A program made the position numbers and the translations under genes. Shown piece after piece: positions 1 to 8,049 of a stretch of DNA of 25,503 nt. A model generated the notes under the pieces. The model was not told the DNA's origin and ran no database searches. It was given only the letters and a program-made list of their open reading frames with translations. Source of the stretch: Chloracidobacterium sp. UBA3360 (GTDB taxonomy: Bacteria; Acidobacteriota; Blastocatellia; Pyrinomonadales; Pyrinomonadaceae); contig DEQS01000072.1 in NCBI GenBank assembly GCA_002360555.1, forward strand, positions 36,190 to 61,692. The letters are read 5' to 3'. The first letter of the stretch is position 1. Each line of letters starts with the position of its first letter.

Positions 1-99
1 GCGTTTATCAAAGATTACGCACCGGTCGACCGCCCGAAATACATCGAGGCATTTTTCGCCAACATTAACTGGGACGTCGTAAATTCGCGTCTGGGATAA
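1..99 (+). CDS. C-terminal fragment of an unidentified protein
   Basis: The window opens inside a reading frame that runs for 32 codons and ends with TAA at 97-99. The visible tail is aromatic-rich and ends in an Asn-Ser-Arg-Leu-Gly segment. I do not recognise the family from so short a piece. The frame is judged real because it has no stop from the window edge, uses the same codon style as the neighbours, and ends 11 bases before a large hairpin at 110. It is on the same strand as lipA. Confidence 0.55.
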   Translation, partial: AFIKDYAPVDRPKYIEAFFANINWDVVNSRLG

Positions 100-109
100 G
101 CGTAATATC

Positions 110-176
110 GCCACAAAAGGCACAAGATTCACAAAAATGAGATAATTATTTTTGTGACTTTTGTGCCTTTTGTGGC
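110..176 (+). repeat. 29-bp imperfect inverted repeat of 9-base CACAA units, followed by a T run
   Basis: Left arm 110-138 and right arm 148-176 are complementary at 27 of 29 positions, with a 9-base loop. The left arm is made of three consecutive 9-base units that each begin CACAA (from 112, 121 and 130). Three A residues and six T residues (180-185) follow the right arm, so it has the form of an intrinsic terminator for the upstream gene. The T run touches the lipA start codon. A related element with CACGAA units lies at 20433-20497. Confidence 0.85.
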
Positions 177-185
177 AAATTTTTT

Positions 186-1097
186 ATGATCGAGGAAAAA
201 GTTTTAGTTCAAAAATTCCTGAACCGCAAGGAGCGTGAGCGGCTTAGAAAGCCTGATTGGCTAAAGATCAAGCTCGGCGACCCGCGCAATCAAAACGCGG
301 TGCTTGAGCTGATCGACGGCCTAAATCTGCACACCGTCTGTCAGGAAGCAAAATGCCCTAACATTTTTGAATGCTGGACCGACAAGACCGCAACATTCAT
401 GCTCGGCGGTGACACCTGCACGCGGCATTGCGGCTTTTGTGCGGTCAACAAAGGCAAGCCGATGGACCTCGATCCGCTCGAACCGACCCACGTTGCCGAA
501 GCGGTCAAACATCTGGATCTCGCTCACGCAGTTATCACGTCGGTCAATCGCGACGATCTGCCGGACGGCGGTTCGATGCACTGGGCTGAGACGATCACTA
601 AGGTCCGCGAGATGAATCCGGCGTGTAAGGTCGAGGTACTGATCCCTGATTTTAACGGCGACGAGCAGGCTCTCAACAACGTACTCGTCGCTCGTCCGGA
701 CGTTCTCAACCACAACACCGAGACGATCGCCCGACTCTACCGCCGCGTTCGTCCCGACGCTAAATACAACCAAACGCTTGAACTGCTCGAACGCTCGGCC
801 CATTTCCGCGACACGCAGTTCCCCGCGATGAAAACCAAAAGCGGCATCATGGCAGGTCTCGGCGAGACTTTCGAAGAGGTCGTCGATCTGATGAAAGATC
901 TACGCTCGGTATCGTGCGACATCATGACCATCGGCCAATACCTGCAGCCGTACGAAAAACGCCTACCCGTCGAACGCTACGTCACACCCGAAGAATTCGC
1001 CGAATGGAAAGCGATCGGCATGGCAATGGGCTTCAAACACGTCGAATCGTCGCCGCTCACACGCAGCTCGTATCACGCCCGCGAACAAGCGGAATAA
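186..1097 (+). CDS. lipA: Lipoyl synthase
   Basis: LipA is a radical SAM enzyme that inserts two sulfur atoms into octanoyl groups on lipoyl carrier domains, acting in the cytoplasm. The 303-residue protein has the usual family length. The auxiliary iron-sulfur cluster motif is visible as Cys52, Cys57 and Cys63 (CxxxxCxxxxxC). The radical SAM motif CxxxCxxC is Cys78, Cys82 and Cys85. The C-terminal Arg-Ser-Ser-Tyr motif, whose serine binds the auxiliary cluster, is present. The ATG at 186 is the only usable start: an in-frame TGA lies at 138-140 and no Met, Val(GTG) or Leu(TTG) start follows before the conserved Pro-Asp-Trp-Leu-Lys core at about residue 23. There is no Shine-Dalgarno sequence, because a hairpin and T run end directly at the ATG. 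An 18-base gap separates it from the ferritin-like gene, which suggests co-transcription and a shared iron theme. Confidence 0.96.
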   Translation: MIEEKVLVQKFLNRKERERLRKPDWLKIKLGDPRNQNAVLELIDGLNLHTVCQEAKCPNIFECWTDKTATFMLGGDTCTRHCGFCAVNKGKPMDLDPLEPTHVAEAVKHLDLAHAVITSVNRDDLPDGGSMHWAETITKVREMNPACKVEVLIPDFNGDEQALNNVLVARPDVLNHNTETIARLYRRVRPDAKYNQTLELLERSAHFRDTQFPAMKTKSGIMAGLGETFEEVVDLMKDLRSVSCDIMTIGQYLQPYEKRLPVERYVTPEEFAEWKAIGMAMGFKHVESSPLTRSSYHAREQAE

Positions 1098-1115
1098 TTT
1101 TTTCGAAGAATAATT

Positions 1116-1571
1116 ATGAACGAATCCGAAAAACTAAAAGCGATAGAGGTCTTAAATAAGATCCTCGAATTGGAATTGGCAGGAGTTGTCCGTTATACCC
1201 ATTATGCCTTGATGGTTTTTGGTTATAACCGGATACCAATTGTTTCATGGCTACAAGGTAACGGCGACGAGTCGCTTATGCATGCCCGCAAAGCCGGTGA
1301 ATTTGTGACTATGTTAGGCGGCCACCCAAGTTTGAAGATAGGGCCGTTACTCGAAACAGAAAAACACGACATCGGCGATATTCTCCGTGAAAGCCTGGAG
1401 CAAGAGAGTACAACGCTCGCGGCTTATTACGAACTAATGAAGCTCACCGAAGGCAAATCAGTCGCACTTGAGGAATACGCACGCGAAATGATATTGCTTG
1501 AAGAGCTGCACCTCGACGAGGTCAACAAGATGCTCCGCAAGCCTGGCGAGATCGAACCGTTTAGTGAGTAA
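1116..1571 (+). CDS. Bacterioferritin-like ferritin-family protein
   Basis: This 151-residue, almost wholly helical protein resembles bacterioferritin, the iron-storage ferritin with a di-iron ferroxidase site. Comparing from memory with E. coli Bfr, the ligand positions Glu18, His54, Glu94, Glu127 and His130 correspond to Glu20, His56, Glu97 and the Glu-Glu-Leu-His motif. The position of the bridging Glu51 (three before the first ligand His) is Ser53, although Glu52 sits next to it. The ferroxidase site is therefore altered or shifted by one residue. I believe relatives share the Asp-Glu-Ser-Leu...His-Ala form, so it may define a subfamily rather than a defect. A GAAGAA purine stretch at 1105-1110 sits five bases before the ATG. 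Heme-binding Met was not identified with certainty. Confidence 0.85.
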   Translation: MNESEKLKAIEVLNKILELELAGVVRYTHYALMVFGYNRIPIVSWLQGNGDESLMHARKAGEFVTMLGGHPSLKIGPLLETEKHDIGDILRESLEQESTTLAAYYELMKLTEGKSVALEEYAREMILLEELHLDEVNKMLRKPGEIEPFSE

Positions 1572-1639
1572 TATTTAATATTAATATTGAAATGCCGGGA
1601 TTTGAGGAACCGGCTTACCTAGTAGGGCTTTGATTTACA

Positions 1640-2149
1640 ATGAATGTTTTAGAAACTGATAGGCTGACATTACGTAAACTGGACTCCGCGCTCGATGCGG
1701 AGTTTATTTTTGAGCTGCTCAACACGCCAAAGTTTATCCAATACATCGGCGACCGCGGCGTCCGTTCGGCGGACGATGCAAGCGATTTTATCGAGGATCG
1801 CTATCGCCAGAGCTACCGCGACCACGGCTACGGACTTTACGCGGTCGAGCTAAAGACCGACAACACCGCCGTTGGGCTGTGCGGGTTTGTGAAACGCGAG
1901 CATTTCGAGTTTCCCGATCTCGGCTTTGCGTTTTTGCCGGAGTATGAGGGCAATGGATACGGTTTCGAATCCGCCTCGGCTATGGTGACGTACGGCCGCG
2001 AAAAGCACGGCTTTTCAGAGATCCATGCGATCACCTCGCTCGATAATGACGTTTCGGGCAAACTGCTTGAAAAGCTCGGCTTTACCTTTACCGGCTTGAT
2101 TGATTCGCCCGAAGGTGAAAAACTACGCCTGTTCGCAAATAAGCCCTAG
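1640..2149 (+). CDS. GNAT-family N-acetyltransferase (RimJ/RimL-like)
   Basis: The 169-residue protein begins with the Glu-Thr-Asp-Arg-Leu-Thr-Leu-Arg opening typical of RimJ/RimL-type acetyltransferases, which move an acetyl group from acetyl-CoA to amino groups. The acetyl-CoA loop (motif A) is visible near residue 112 as Glu-Gly-Asn-Gly-Tyr-Gly, followed by a helix. A Gly-Phe near the C-terminus after Lys-Leu matches the family end (LLEKLGF). The substrate cannot be read from the sequence. Start ATG 1640 is at the family-typical place. The 68-base gap before it holds a small GCCGG/CCGGC hairpin. The stop TAG at 2147-2149 shares a CTAG palindrome with the stop of the opposing S41 protease gene. 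Confidence 0.9.
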   Translation: MNVLETDRLTLRKLDSALDAEFIFELLNTPKFIQYIGDRGVRSADDASDFIEDRYRQSYRDHGYGLYAVELKTDNTAVGLCGFVKREHFEFPDLGFAFLPEYEGNGYGFESASAMVTYGREKHGFSEIHAITSLDNDVSGKLLEKLGFTFTGLIDSPEGEKLRLFANKP

Positions 2150-5100
2150 TTCCCTAACAGTTCCTTAACAGCACGATCAAGCTGCGAATCCTTGCCCGTC
2201 AATGTCTCACCGATCGGCCGCGTCACCGGCACATCCGGCGTGCGTGGATTTAGCTCCATATTCTTACCATCCGAGCCGCGAATCAACTGTCGCGGAAGGC
2301 GAATTGTGGTCCCGTCAAACAGGTTAGTGTTCCACGTAAAAATGATCCAACCTGATGTCGGTTCACCGACGACTTTTCCGAGCTTGAGCGTTTTATAGCC
2401 TTCGGTCAGGTCTTCGGCGTCTGATAGCGAATGCTGATTGGTAACGAGGACCGTCGGGCGTTCGAGGGCTCGTTGGCCGAGAGCTGAACGGGCGGGCACC
2501 TCCCACAGGCCGCGTTCCTGCATGGTCAGATAGCCTCGTCTTGCCAGCACGTCTATCACGTACGGATTAATAAACCCGCCATTGTTGTTTCGAATGTCGA
2601 TCACCACACCCTGTTTCGCCTGATTTTCGACATCGAGATCGATGTAGAGCTGGTTTAGCGAGCCCTGGCCCATGTCGGGCAAATGCACGTACCCGAGTTT
2701 GCCGCCGCTTACCCGTTCGACATAAGCACGATTGCTCTCGACCCATTGGCGATAAAGAAGATTTTTCTCGGCTCCGGTCGAGATCGGTTTCAGAATGACT
2801 TCGCGTTTGTTCGAGCCGTCAGCAGATGAGGAAAATTCGAGTTCCACACGCTTTCCGACCTTGCCCTCGAGCAGTTCGTCGATATTCACACCTGAGGCGA
2901 TGTTAGACCCTTCGACGCTTATCAGATAATCGCCGACGGCAATGCCTTTTGTAACTGCTGCGGGGCTAAGCGTAATTATCTCGGTGATCTTAAGCCGGCC
3001 GCTGCCCTCATATTCGTTACGGTCAAAACGCAGGCCAAGCTTACCAACCGTCGTCGCGGTAAAAGCTGGCGGCCCGCCAATGCCTAGGTGCGAAGCGTTG
3101 AGTTCGCCAACCATCATATTCATCAGGCGGCGAACCTCATCCATCGTTCGCGAGGCGGCAATGAGTGGCTCGTATGTCGTCCTCACCGCGTTCCAATCGA
3201 CGCCGTGATATTTGTCGTCGTAAAAATTATCACGCATATACCGCCAGCCCTGTTTGAAAACCTCCATCTTTTCCTGAGCAAAACTGACGTTCATATCCAT
3301 GCTCACGCTGAGCGGACGCACGTCGCGACGGTCGAGACTGACGATGTTGATGCGGCCATTTTCGACGTAATAAACCTCTTTGCTGTCAGGCGAAAATTGG
3401 GCCTGTGATTTGAACCCCGGTGTCGAGGTCAGTTGACGTGACGACTGGTCGGTCGACAACTCATCGAGCGGCATCGTGTACAAATTAAATTGCCCCTCGG
3501 CAGCACCTAGTATCAGAAGCGTTTTGCCGTCCGGACTGATAATGACGCCGTTATTGTTGACGCCCGTGTTGATAAAGCTCAACCGTTTGCCAATGTCTTC
3601 AAAAACGATCTCGGTCGTTTTCGACTCATCCTTTTTCTCGGCAACAGGCGAGGCCACAGGCGATGGCTGTGGTAACGCGGGTGGACCGACCGGCTTGTCA
3701 CGTGGATTTTCCTGTTTAAATAGATCGCGAAACTGGTCTTCGCGAAACTTTGGCGTCCGAAGTTTGAGATCGATGCGGGCGATCATGCCGTCCTCGGTTC
3801 GCTGGCTTGAGCCGTAAAGAATGTACGAGCCGTCAGCACTCCAAGCGATCGACCCTGCGTTTGAATTCGACAAAAAGCTGATCTGCTTTGCCGCCCCGCC
3901 GGTTGACGGCACAACGCTCACGTTTGAGTACGAACGTGTTGTCGGCGACGCCGTGAGAAATGCGATCCATTTCCCGTCGGGCGACCATTTGAAAGATTCG
4001 CCACCAAGCGGGGCCGGATCGGTAAATGTCTTGCACAGTTCTTTCTCAGCTTTTGTTTCGACGTTGTAGGTAAAGATCGCACGCGCATTTCGGACAAACG
4101 CGATCAACTTACCGTCGGGCGAGAATGTTGGTGAAATATCGTCGTTCGAGCCGCGAGTTACCTGCGTTTCCGTCTCGGTCGCGAAATCGTATTGAAATAT
4201 CTCGCTTGTCCCGCTGCGTTCTGACGAATAAACGAGCTTTCTACTGTCCGGCGACCATGCGACGGATGATTCCGGGGCTGCCGTATTCGTTACGCGAACC
4301 GCTTCGCCGCCGTCTTTTGCCGATGCTGCAAATATCTCGCCGTGGGAAACGATAGCGACCTTTTTGCCATCGGGTGAGAGTGCGAGTTCGCCAACCTGCG
4401 TCGATAGGCTCAATCGCTCGATCATCGGGCTCGATGCAGCACCGCGCAATGTGATCGCCAGTTCTTGCGGTTTGCCACCATCGGCTTTCATTTTCCAGAT
4501 ACGAAAATTGCGCTCGAAAACAATTTCTTGACCGTCATGTGACAGGCTTGGCCACAGCACACGGCCGTCGGTGAAATTGGTGACTTGCTTTGCCTGTCCG
4601 CCACGCGGCATCGACCAGATATTTTGGGGGCCGTTGCGGTCTGAGACAAAGTAGATCTTTGAGCCGTCAGCCGTCGCCATAGGCCACATTTGTTTGGCAC
4701 CGCGTTGGGTTAGCTGTGTATAAGTGTCGCCCGATTTCTGCCACAATTCGCTCTCGTCCAAATGGCTGCGGCCACGACGCCACCATTGACCCGCCGAATT
4801 GCCGCGAGCCGCAAATATGATCGTGCCGTCATTAAGCGGTGTCGACTGAAATTCGGCCGTATATCGATCCGAGCTGACCTGCATCGCCGTACCGCCTTTG
4901 ACAGGTATGCGATAAATATCGTTCATCCCGGCTATATCACGGCTGTTCGAGAAAAAATAGATCCATTTGCCGTCACGCGACCACGAGTCGATCTGGTCAT
5001 TTGCGTCGTCAAACGTCAGCCGCCTAAGGCTACCGGTCTCGATCTCGAGAATATAAATATCACCGTTCCCCGTACGGTTCGACCCAAACGCCAGCCAGCG

Positions 5101-5325
5101 TCCATCCGGCGAATAGAGTGGACGAGATTCTGTTGCCTGATGCGAGACCAACAGCCTAGCCGCTCCGCCATCTGCACCGACGGTCCAAATATCGCCACCA
5201 GAGACAAACGCGATCTCTTTCCGGTCCGGCGAAAGCGACGGTTCGGTCAAATAATTAGTTTGCCCGATTGCGGCCGCTGCAAACAGGACAACGAGAGCTA
5301 AGGACGACAAAACTTTGATTTTCAT
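2146..5325 (-). CDS. Secreted tricorn-like S41 protease with beta-propeller and PDZ domains
   Basis: The 1059-residue product starts with a signal peptide (about residues 1-21), so it probably acts in the periplasm. Two stretches of WD40-like/PD40 beta-propeller repeats follow (roughly 25-300 and 310-660), recognisable by recurrent Ser-Pro-Asp-Gly motifs. A Pro-rich linker lies around residue 545-570. A helical region, a PDZ domain (about 760-840) and the S41 core complete it, which is the domain order of archaeal tricorn protease. The expected catalytic tetrad is visible as Ser745, His746, Ser968 (followed by Asp969) and Glu1024, close to the numbering of the Thermoplasma enzyme (745, 746, 965, 1023). 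It probably degrades peptides or misfolded exported proteins; the propellers would act as substrate gates. It is convergent with the GNAT gene and divergent from lpxI. Confidence 0.93.
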   Translation of the reverse strand: MKIKVLSSLALVVLFAAAAIGQTNYLTEPSLSPDRKEIAFVSGGDIWTVGADGGAARLLVSHQATESRPLYSPDGRWLAFGSNRTGNGDIYILEIETGSLRRLTFDDANDQIDSWSRDGKWIYFFSNSRDIAGMNDIYRIPVKGGTAMQVSSDRYTAEFQSTPLNDGTIIFAARGNSAGQWWRRGRSHLDESELWQKSGDTYTQLTQRGAKQMWPMATADGSKIYFVSDRNGPQNIWSMPRGGQAKQVTNFTDGRVLWPSLSHDGQEIVFERNFRIWKMKADGGKPQELAITLRGAASSPMIERLSLSTQVGELALSPDGKKVAIVSHGEIFAASAKDGGEAVRVTNTAAPESSVAWSPDSRKLVYSSERSGTSEIFQYDFATETETQVTRGSNDDISPTFSPDGKLIAFVRNARAIFTYNVETKAEKELCKTFTDPAPLGGESFKWSPDGKWIAFLTASPTTRSYSNVSVVPSTGGAAKQISFLSNSNAGSIAWSADGSYILYGSSQRTEDGMIARIDLKLRTPKFREDQFRDLFKQENPRDKPVGPPALPQPSPVASPVAEKKDESKTTEIVFEDIGKRLSFINTGVNNNGVIISPDGKTLLILGAAEGQFNLYTMPLDELSTDQSSRQLTSTPGFKSQAQFSPDSKEVYYVENGRINIVSLDRRDVRPLSVSMDMNVSFAQEKMEVFKQGWRYMRDNFYDDKYHGVDWNAVRTTYEPLIAASRTMDEVRRLMNMMVGELNASHLGIGGPPAFTATTVGKLGLRFDRNEYEGSGRLKITEIITLSPAAVTKGIAVGDYLISVEGSNIASGVNIDELLEGKVGKRVELEFSSSADGSNKREVILKPISTGAEKNLLYRQWVESNRAYVERVSGGKLGYVHLPDMGQGSLNQLYIDLDVENQAKQGVVIDIRNNNGGFINPYVIDVLARRGYLTMQERGLWEVPARSALGQRALERPTVLVTNQHSLSDAEDLTEGYKTLKLGKVVGEPTSGWIIFTWNTNLFDGTTIRLPRQLIRGSDGKNMELNPRTPDVPVTRPIGETLTGKDSQLDRAVKELLGN

Positions 5326-5397
5326 AAGCTTATTTTATCTAGCTACTACGCAAAGACTGTGTAATTTGTTTATGGGTGTGAATACAGAATTGTACGG

Positions 5398-5426
5398 TTG
5401 CCCGTTCTGGGAATCAATCGGATAAT
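5398..5426 (+). promoter_or_regulatory. Candidate sigma70 promoter for lpxI
   Basis: A -35-like TTGCCC (5398-5403) and a -10-like GATAAT (5421-5426) are separated by exactly 17 bases in the 112-base divergent region between the S41 protease gene and lpxI. The -10 overlaps the upstream TTG at 5426 that would otherwise be a possible start, which favours ATG 5438. The leader would then be only a few bases long. Confidence 0.45.
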
Positions 5427-5437
5427 TGAAAGAGACT

Positions 5438-6241
5438 ATGCAATATGGCCTGATCGCCGGAAACGGCAACTTTCCTTTTCTCGTAATTGATGGCGCCCGA
5501 CGGGCGGGCGTTTCGCTGTCGGTCGTCGCGATCAAAGAAGAGACCGATCCGTCGATCGAAGATGTCGCGGATAATGTCGCGTGGGTCGGCATCGGCCAGC
5601 TTGGCAAGATGCTATCGTCCTTTAAGGACCGCAATGTCGAAAAGGTCATCATGGCCGGGCATGTTAAGCACGTTCAGATATTTTCTACTGCGATGCCCGA
5701 TATGCGAATGGTCAAGATGCTCTGGGGCCTAAAGCGTCGAAATACCGACGCTCTCATCGGCGGCATCGCGGATGAGCTGGCTAAAGAAGGCATAGAACTC
5801 ATCGATTCCACACACTTTGTCCAGGATATGCTTGCTCCTGACGGCCTGATGACAAAGCGAAAACCGACCGATATGGAGCTCGAAAACATCGAGTATGGGC
5901 TGCACATTACAGCCGAAACCGCTCGGCTTGATCTAGGTCAGACAGTGGTCGTCCGTGGCAAAGCCTGTGTCGCCATCGAAGCGATGGAGGGCACCGATGC
6001 GACCATCAAACGTGCCGGAGAGCTGGCAAACGGCAAGCTGACCGTCGTCAAAGTCGCAAAGCCGGATCAGGATATGCGATTTGACGTGCCGGTCGTCGGG
6101 GTTTCGACAATTGAGACAATGATCGCCGCCGGTGCAACATGTCTTTCTATGACCGCAGGAAAAACTCTCATTTTTGACCGCGAAGAGATGATCGATCTTG
6201 CTAATAAAAATAAGATCTCGATCATCGGCAATCCATCCTAA
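5438..6241 (+). CDS. lpxI: UDP-2,3-diacylglucosamine pyrophosphatase LpxI
   Basis: LpxI (formerly DUF1009) hydrolyses UDP-2,3-diacylglucosamine to lipid X in the lipid A pathway and replaces LpxH in some bacteria, so the organism is expected to make lipid A. The 267-residue product has the N-terminal Gly-Leu-Ile-Ala-Gly-Asn-Gly segment, the central Gly-His-Val-Lys motif and the C-terminal Arg-Phe-Asp-Val-Pro-Val-Val-Gly motif of the family. I chose ATG 5438 over the in-frame TTG 5426, because family members begin a few residues before the Gly-Leu-Ile motif and the TTG overlaps a likely -10 box. An AGAG stretch at 5431-5434 is close to the ATG. It is followed after 67 bases by the M28 peptidase gene, with a hairpin between. 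Confidence 0.93.
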   Translation: MQYGLIAGNGNFPFLVIDGARRAGVSLSVVAIKEETDPSIEDVADNVAWVGIGQLGKMLSSFKDRNVEKVIMAGHVKHVQIFSTAMPDMRMVKMLWGLKRRNTDALIGGIADELAKEGIELIDSTHFVQDMLAPDGLMTKRKPTDMELENIEYGLHITAETARLDLGQTVVVRGKACVAIEAMEGTDATIKRAGELANGKLTVVKVAKPDQDMRFDVPVVGVSTIETMIAAGATCLSMTAGKTLIFDREEMIDLANKNKISIIGNPS

Positions 6242-6261
6242 CGAAACAATTTCCGCAAAAC

Positions 6262-6287
6262 GTCGTAAAACTATAAGAATTTACGAC
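6262..6287 (+). promoter_or_regulatory. Small perfect hairpin between lpxI and the M28 peptidase gene
   Basis: GTCGTAAA (6262-6269) and TTTACGAC (6280-6287) form a perfect 8-bp stem with a 10-base loop. No T run follows, so it is not a clear terminator. It could be an operator or a processing or stability hairpin ahead of the M28 peptidase gene, whose GGAG ribosome-binding site is 12 bases further on. Confidence 0.4.
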
Positions 6288-6308
6288 ATCTTAACTTCTG
6301 GAGAAAAA

Positions 6309-7967
6309 ATGAAACGAAATATTTTTGCATTTCTGCTGATCGCCGCCTTTGTGGTGCAATCGGCATTTGGCCAAGCGGCGGCACCTGCTATCAAGATCTC
6401 GGCGGACGAGAAAAAGATCGCCGAGGGCGTCACCGCCAAACAGTTGAGCGACTATTTGTACTTTGTCGCGTCGGATGAAATGGAGGGCCGCGACACGCCC
6501 TCACGCGGGCTTGATACGACCGCGAAATTTATCGGCATGAATCTTTCAAAATGGGGATTCAAACCGGCGGGCGACGATGGCACTTTTTACCAAAAAATGG
6601 CGCTCAAACGCGACGCTATCGACCCGGCGGCAACATCGGTTGAGATCGGCGGTCAAAAATATTCATACGGCGACGACATCGTCCGTGCGTCCGGAAACGC
6701 GACTGGCAACATGACCGCAAAGATCGTTTTTGCCGGAAACGGTTGGATGGTCAAATCAAAGAATATCAATCCCTACGCCGGACTCGACGTTAAGGGCAAG
6801 ATCATCGCCGTCTTTGGCGAAGGCCCGATGGGCGGCCGCAATCTCGTGCCGATGCCCGTCGGTATCACTCAGGCTGACCTCACCGGGACACGCGGAAAAG
6901 ATTGGGCGGACGCGGTGACTTACGCACGCGAAAATGGAGCGGCCGGCGTCATGGTGCTCTCATCAAAATTCCTTGCGGCAAACTGGGGAGCCGTCACGCA
7001 GATGTTTGGCCGCAGCCGGATGGTTGTCGAAAAGCTGCAGCCGCAGGCGACCGCTCAGACAGGCCCCGTGCCAACGGTGTTTTTAGCATCGGAAAAGCTT
7101 GCGAACGCAGTTTTTGCGGGCGAAGCAGGCAATCCTCTCACGGGTTACACCAATTCATTTGAGCTGACCAAAGATTTTAATTTCAGCATCGCCACTAAAT
7201 CCGAGACGGCTTGGACGCAGAACGTTGTCGCCATTTGGGAAGGCAGCGATCCTGTTCTCAAAAAAGAGATGGTCGCCATCGGAGCCCATTACGACCATGT
7301 CGGCATCAACCCAAACGCTCCGGGGCCGGACAAGATCTTTAACGGTGCGGACGATGACGGTTCGGGCACGGTAGCCGTTCTGTCGATCGCCGAGGCTTTG
7401 GCAAAGGCTCCAAAACGTCCGAAACGCTCGGTGCTGTTCGTCTGGCATTGCGGCGAAGAAAAGGGACTGTGGGGTAGCGAATATTTCAACAAATTCCCCA
7501 CCGTCGATATCAAACAGGTCATCGCTCAGCTCAATATCGACATGATCGGCCGCAGCCGCAAGGCCGGCAACACAGAGCCGCGTGATAAGGATCTGACGGA
7601 CGAAAATACGATCTATGTTATCGGCAAGGACATGATGAGCTCGACGCTTGGCAGCGTTGTTGACGGCACAAACAAGGGCTATCTCAACATGGCCTACGAC
7701 ACCCGTTACGACGACCCGAAAGACACGAACCGTTTCTTTTTCCGTTCAGACCACTTTAATTACGCGGTCAACGGAATCCCGATCGCGTTTTGGTTTGATG
7801 GCGTCCACGTTGATTATCACGGAGCAGGCGATCATCCCGACAAGATCGACTATCCGCGAATGGAAAAGATCACGCGCACCATCATGCTCACAATGCTAAA
7901 ACTGGCGGACCTCAAGGAACGGCCAAAAATTGATAAGCAGTTACCGCCGGAGCTTTCTGGAAGATAG
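6309..7967 (+). CDS. Secreted M28-family zinc metallopeptidase with PA-type insert
   Basis: The frame is open from 6198, but the start is taken as ATG 6309 because a GGAG site (6300-6303) lies five bases upstream and the protein then begins with a clean signal peptide (about residues 1-20, ending Phe-Gly-Gln-Ala). The 552-residue enzyme is probably a periplasmic or outer-surface aminopeptidase. A protease-associated (PA) domain spans roughly 130-290. The M28 metal and catalytic residues are visible: His327-Tyr-Asp329, the Asp348-350 triplet in Gly-Ala-Asp-Asp-Asp-Gly-Ser-Gly, Glu383-Glu384, Asp411 in Asn-Ile-Asp-Met-Ile-Gly-Arg, and His504 in Tyr-His-Gly-Ala-Gly-Asp. This set fits a co-catalytic two-zinc site. 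Exact substrate specificity cannot be read. It may share transcription with lpxI, though the functions are unrelated. Confidence 0.93.
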   Translation: MKRNIFAFLLIAAFVVQSAFGQAAAPAIKISADEKKIAEGVTAKQLSDYLYFVASDEMEGRDTPSRGLDTTAKFIGMNLSKWGFKPAGDDGTFYQKMALKRDAIDPAATSVEIGGQKYSYGDDIVRASGNATGNMTAKIVFAGNGWMVKSKNINPYAGLDVKGKIIAVFGEGPMGGRNLVPMPVGITQADLTGTRGKDWADAVTYARENGAAGVMVLSSKFLAANWGAVTQMFGRSRMVVEKLQPQATAQTGPVPTVFLASEKLANAVFAGEAGNPLTGYTNSFELTKDFNFSIATKSETAWTQNVVAIWEGSDPVLKKEMVAIGAHYDHVGINPNAPGPDKIFNGADDDGSGTVAVLSIAEALAKAPKRPKRSVLFVWHCGEEKGLWGSEYFNKFPTVDIKQVIAQLNIDMIGRSRKAGNTEPRDKDLTDENTIYVIGKDMMSSTLGSVVDGTNKGYLNMAYDTRYDDPKDTNRFFFRSDHFNYAVNGIPIAFWFDGVHVDYHGAGDHPDKIDYPRMEKITRTIMLTMLKLADLKERPKIDKQLPPELSGR

Positions 7968-7973
7968 TCAATT

Positions 7974-8048
7974 GCGGAAGGCCGCACGTTAGTAAGGGCG
8001 TAACTTTCAACTTGGAGGTTACGCCCTCATTAACGTGCGGGCTTCTGC
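7974..8048. terminator. 31-bp hairpin between convergent genes, likely bidirectional terminator
   Basis: Arms 7974-8004 and 8018-8048 pair along 31 positions with two G-T wobbles and two mismatches, leaving a 13-base loop. The element fills nearly all of the 82-base space between the M28 peptidase gene and rsmI. There is no strong T run on either side, so termination is inferred from position and stem size. The length and imperfect pairing are also compatible with a dispersed repeat. Confidence 0.6.
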
Positions 8049-8049
8049 A

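Noticed and set aside
321..803. A 160-codon frame on the minus strand opposite lipA
   Set aside because: Antisense to a fully recognisable lipA with no independent start signal.
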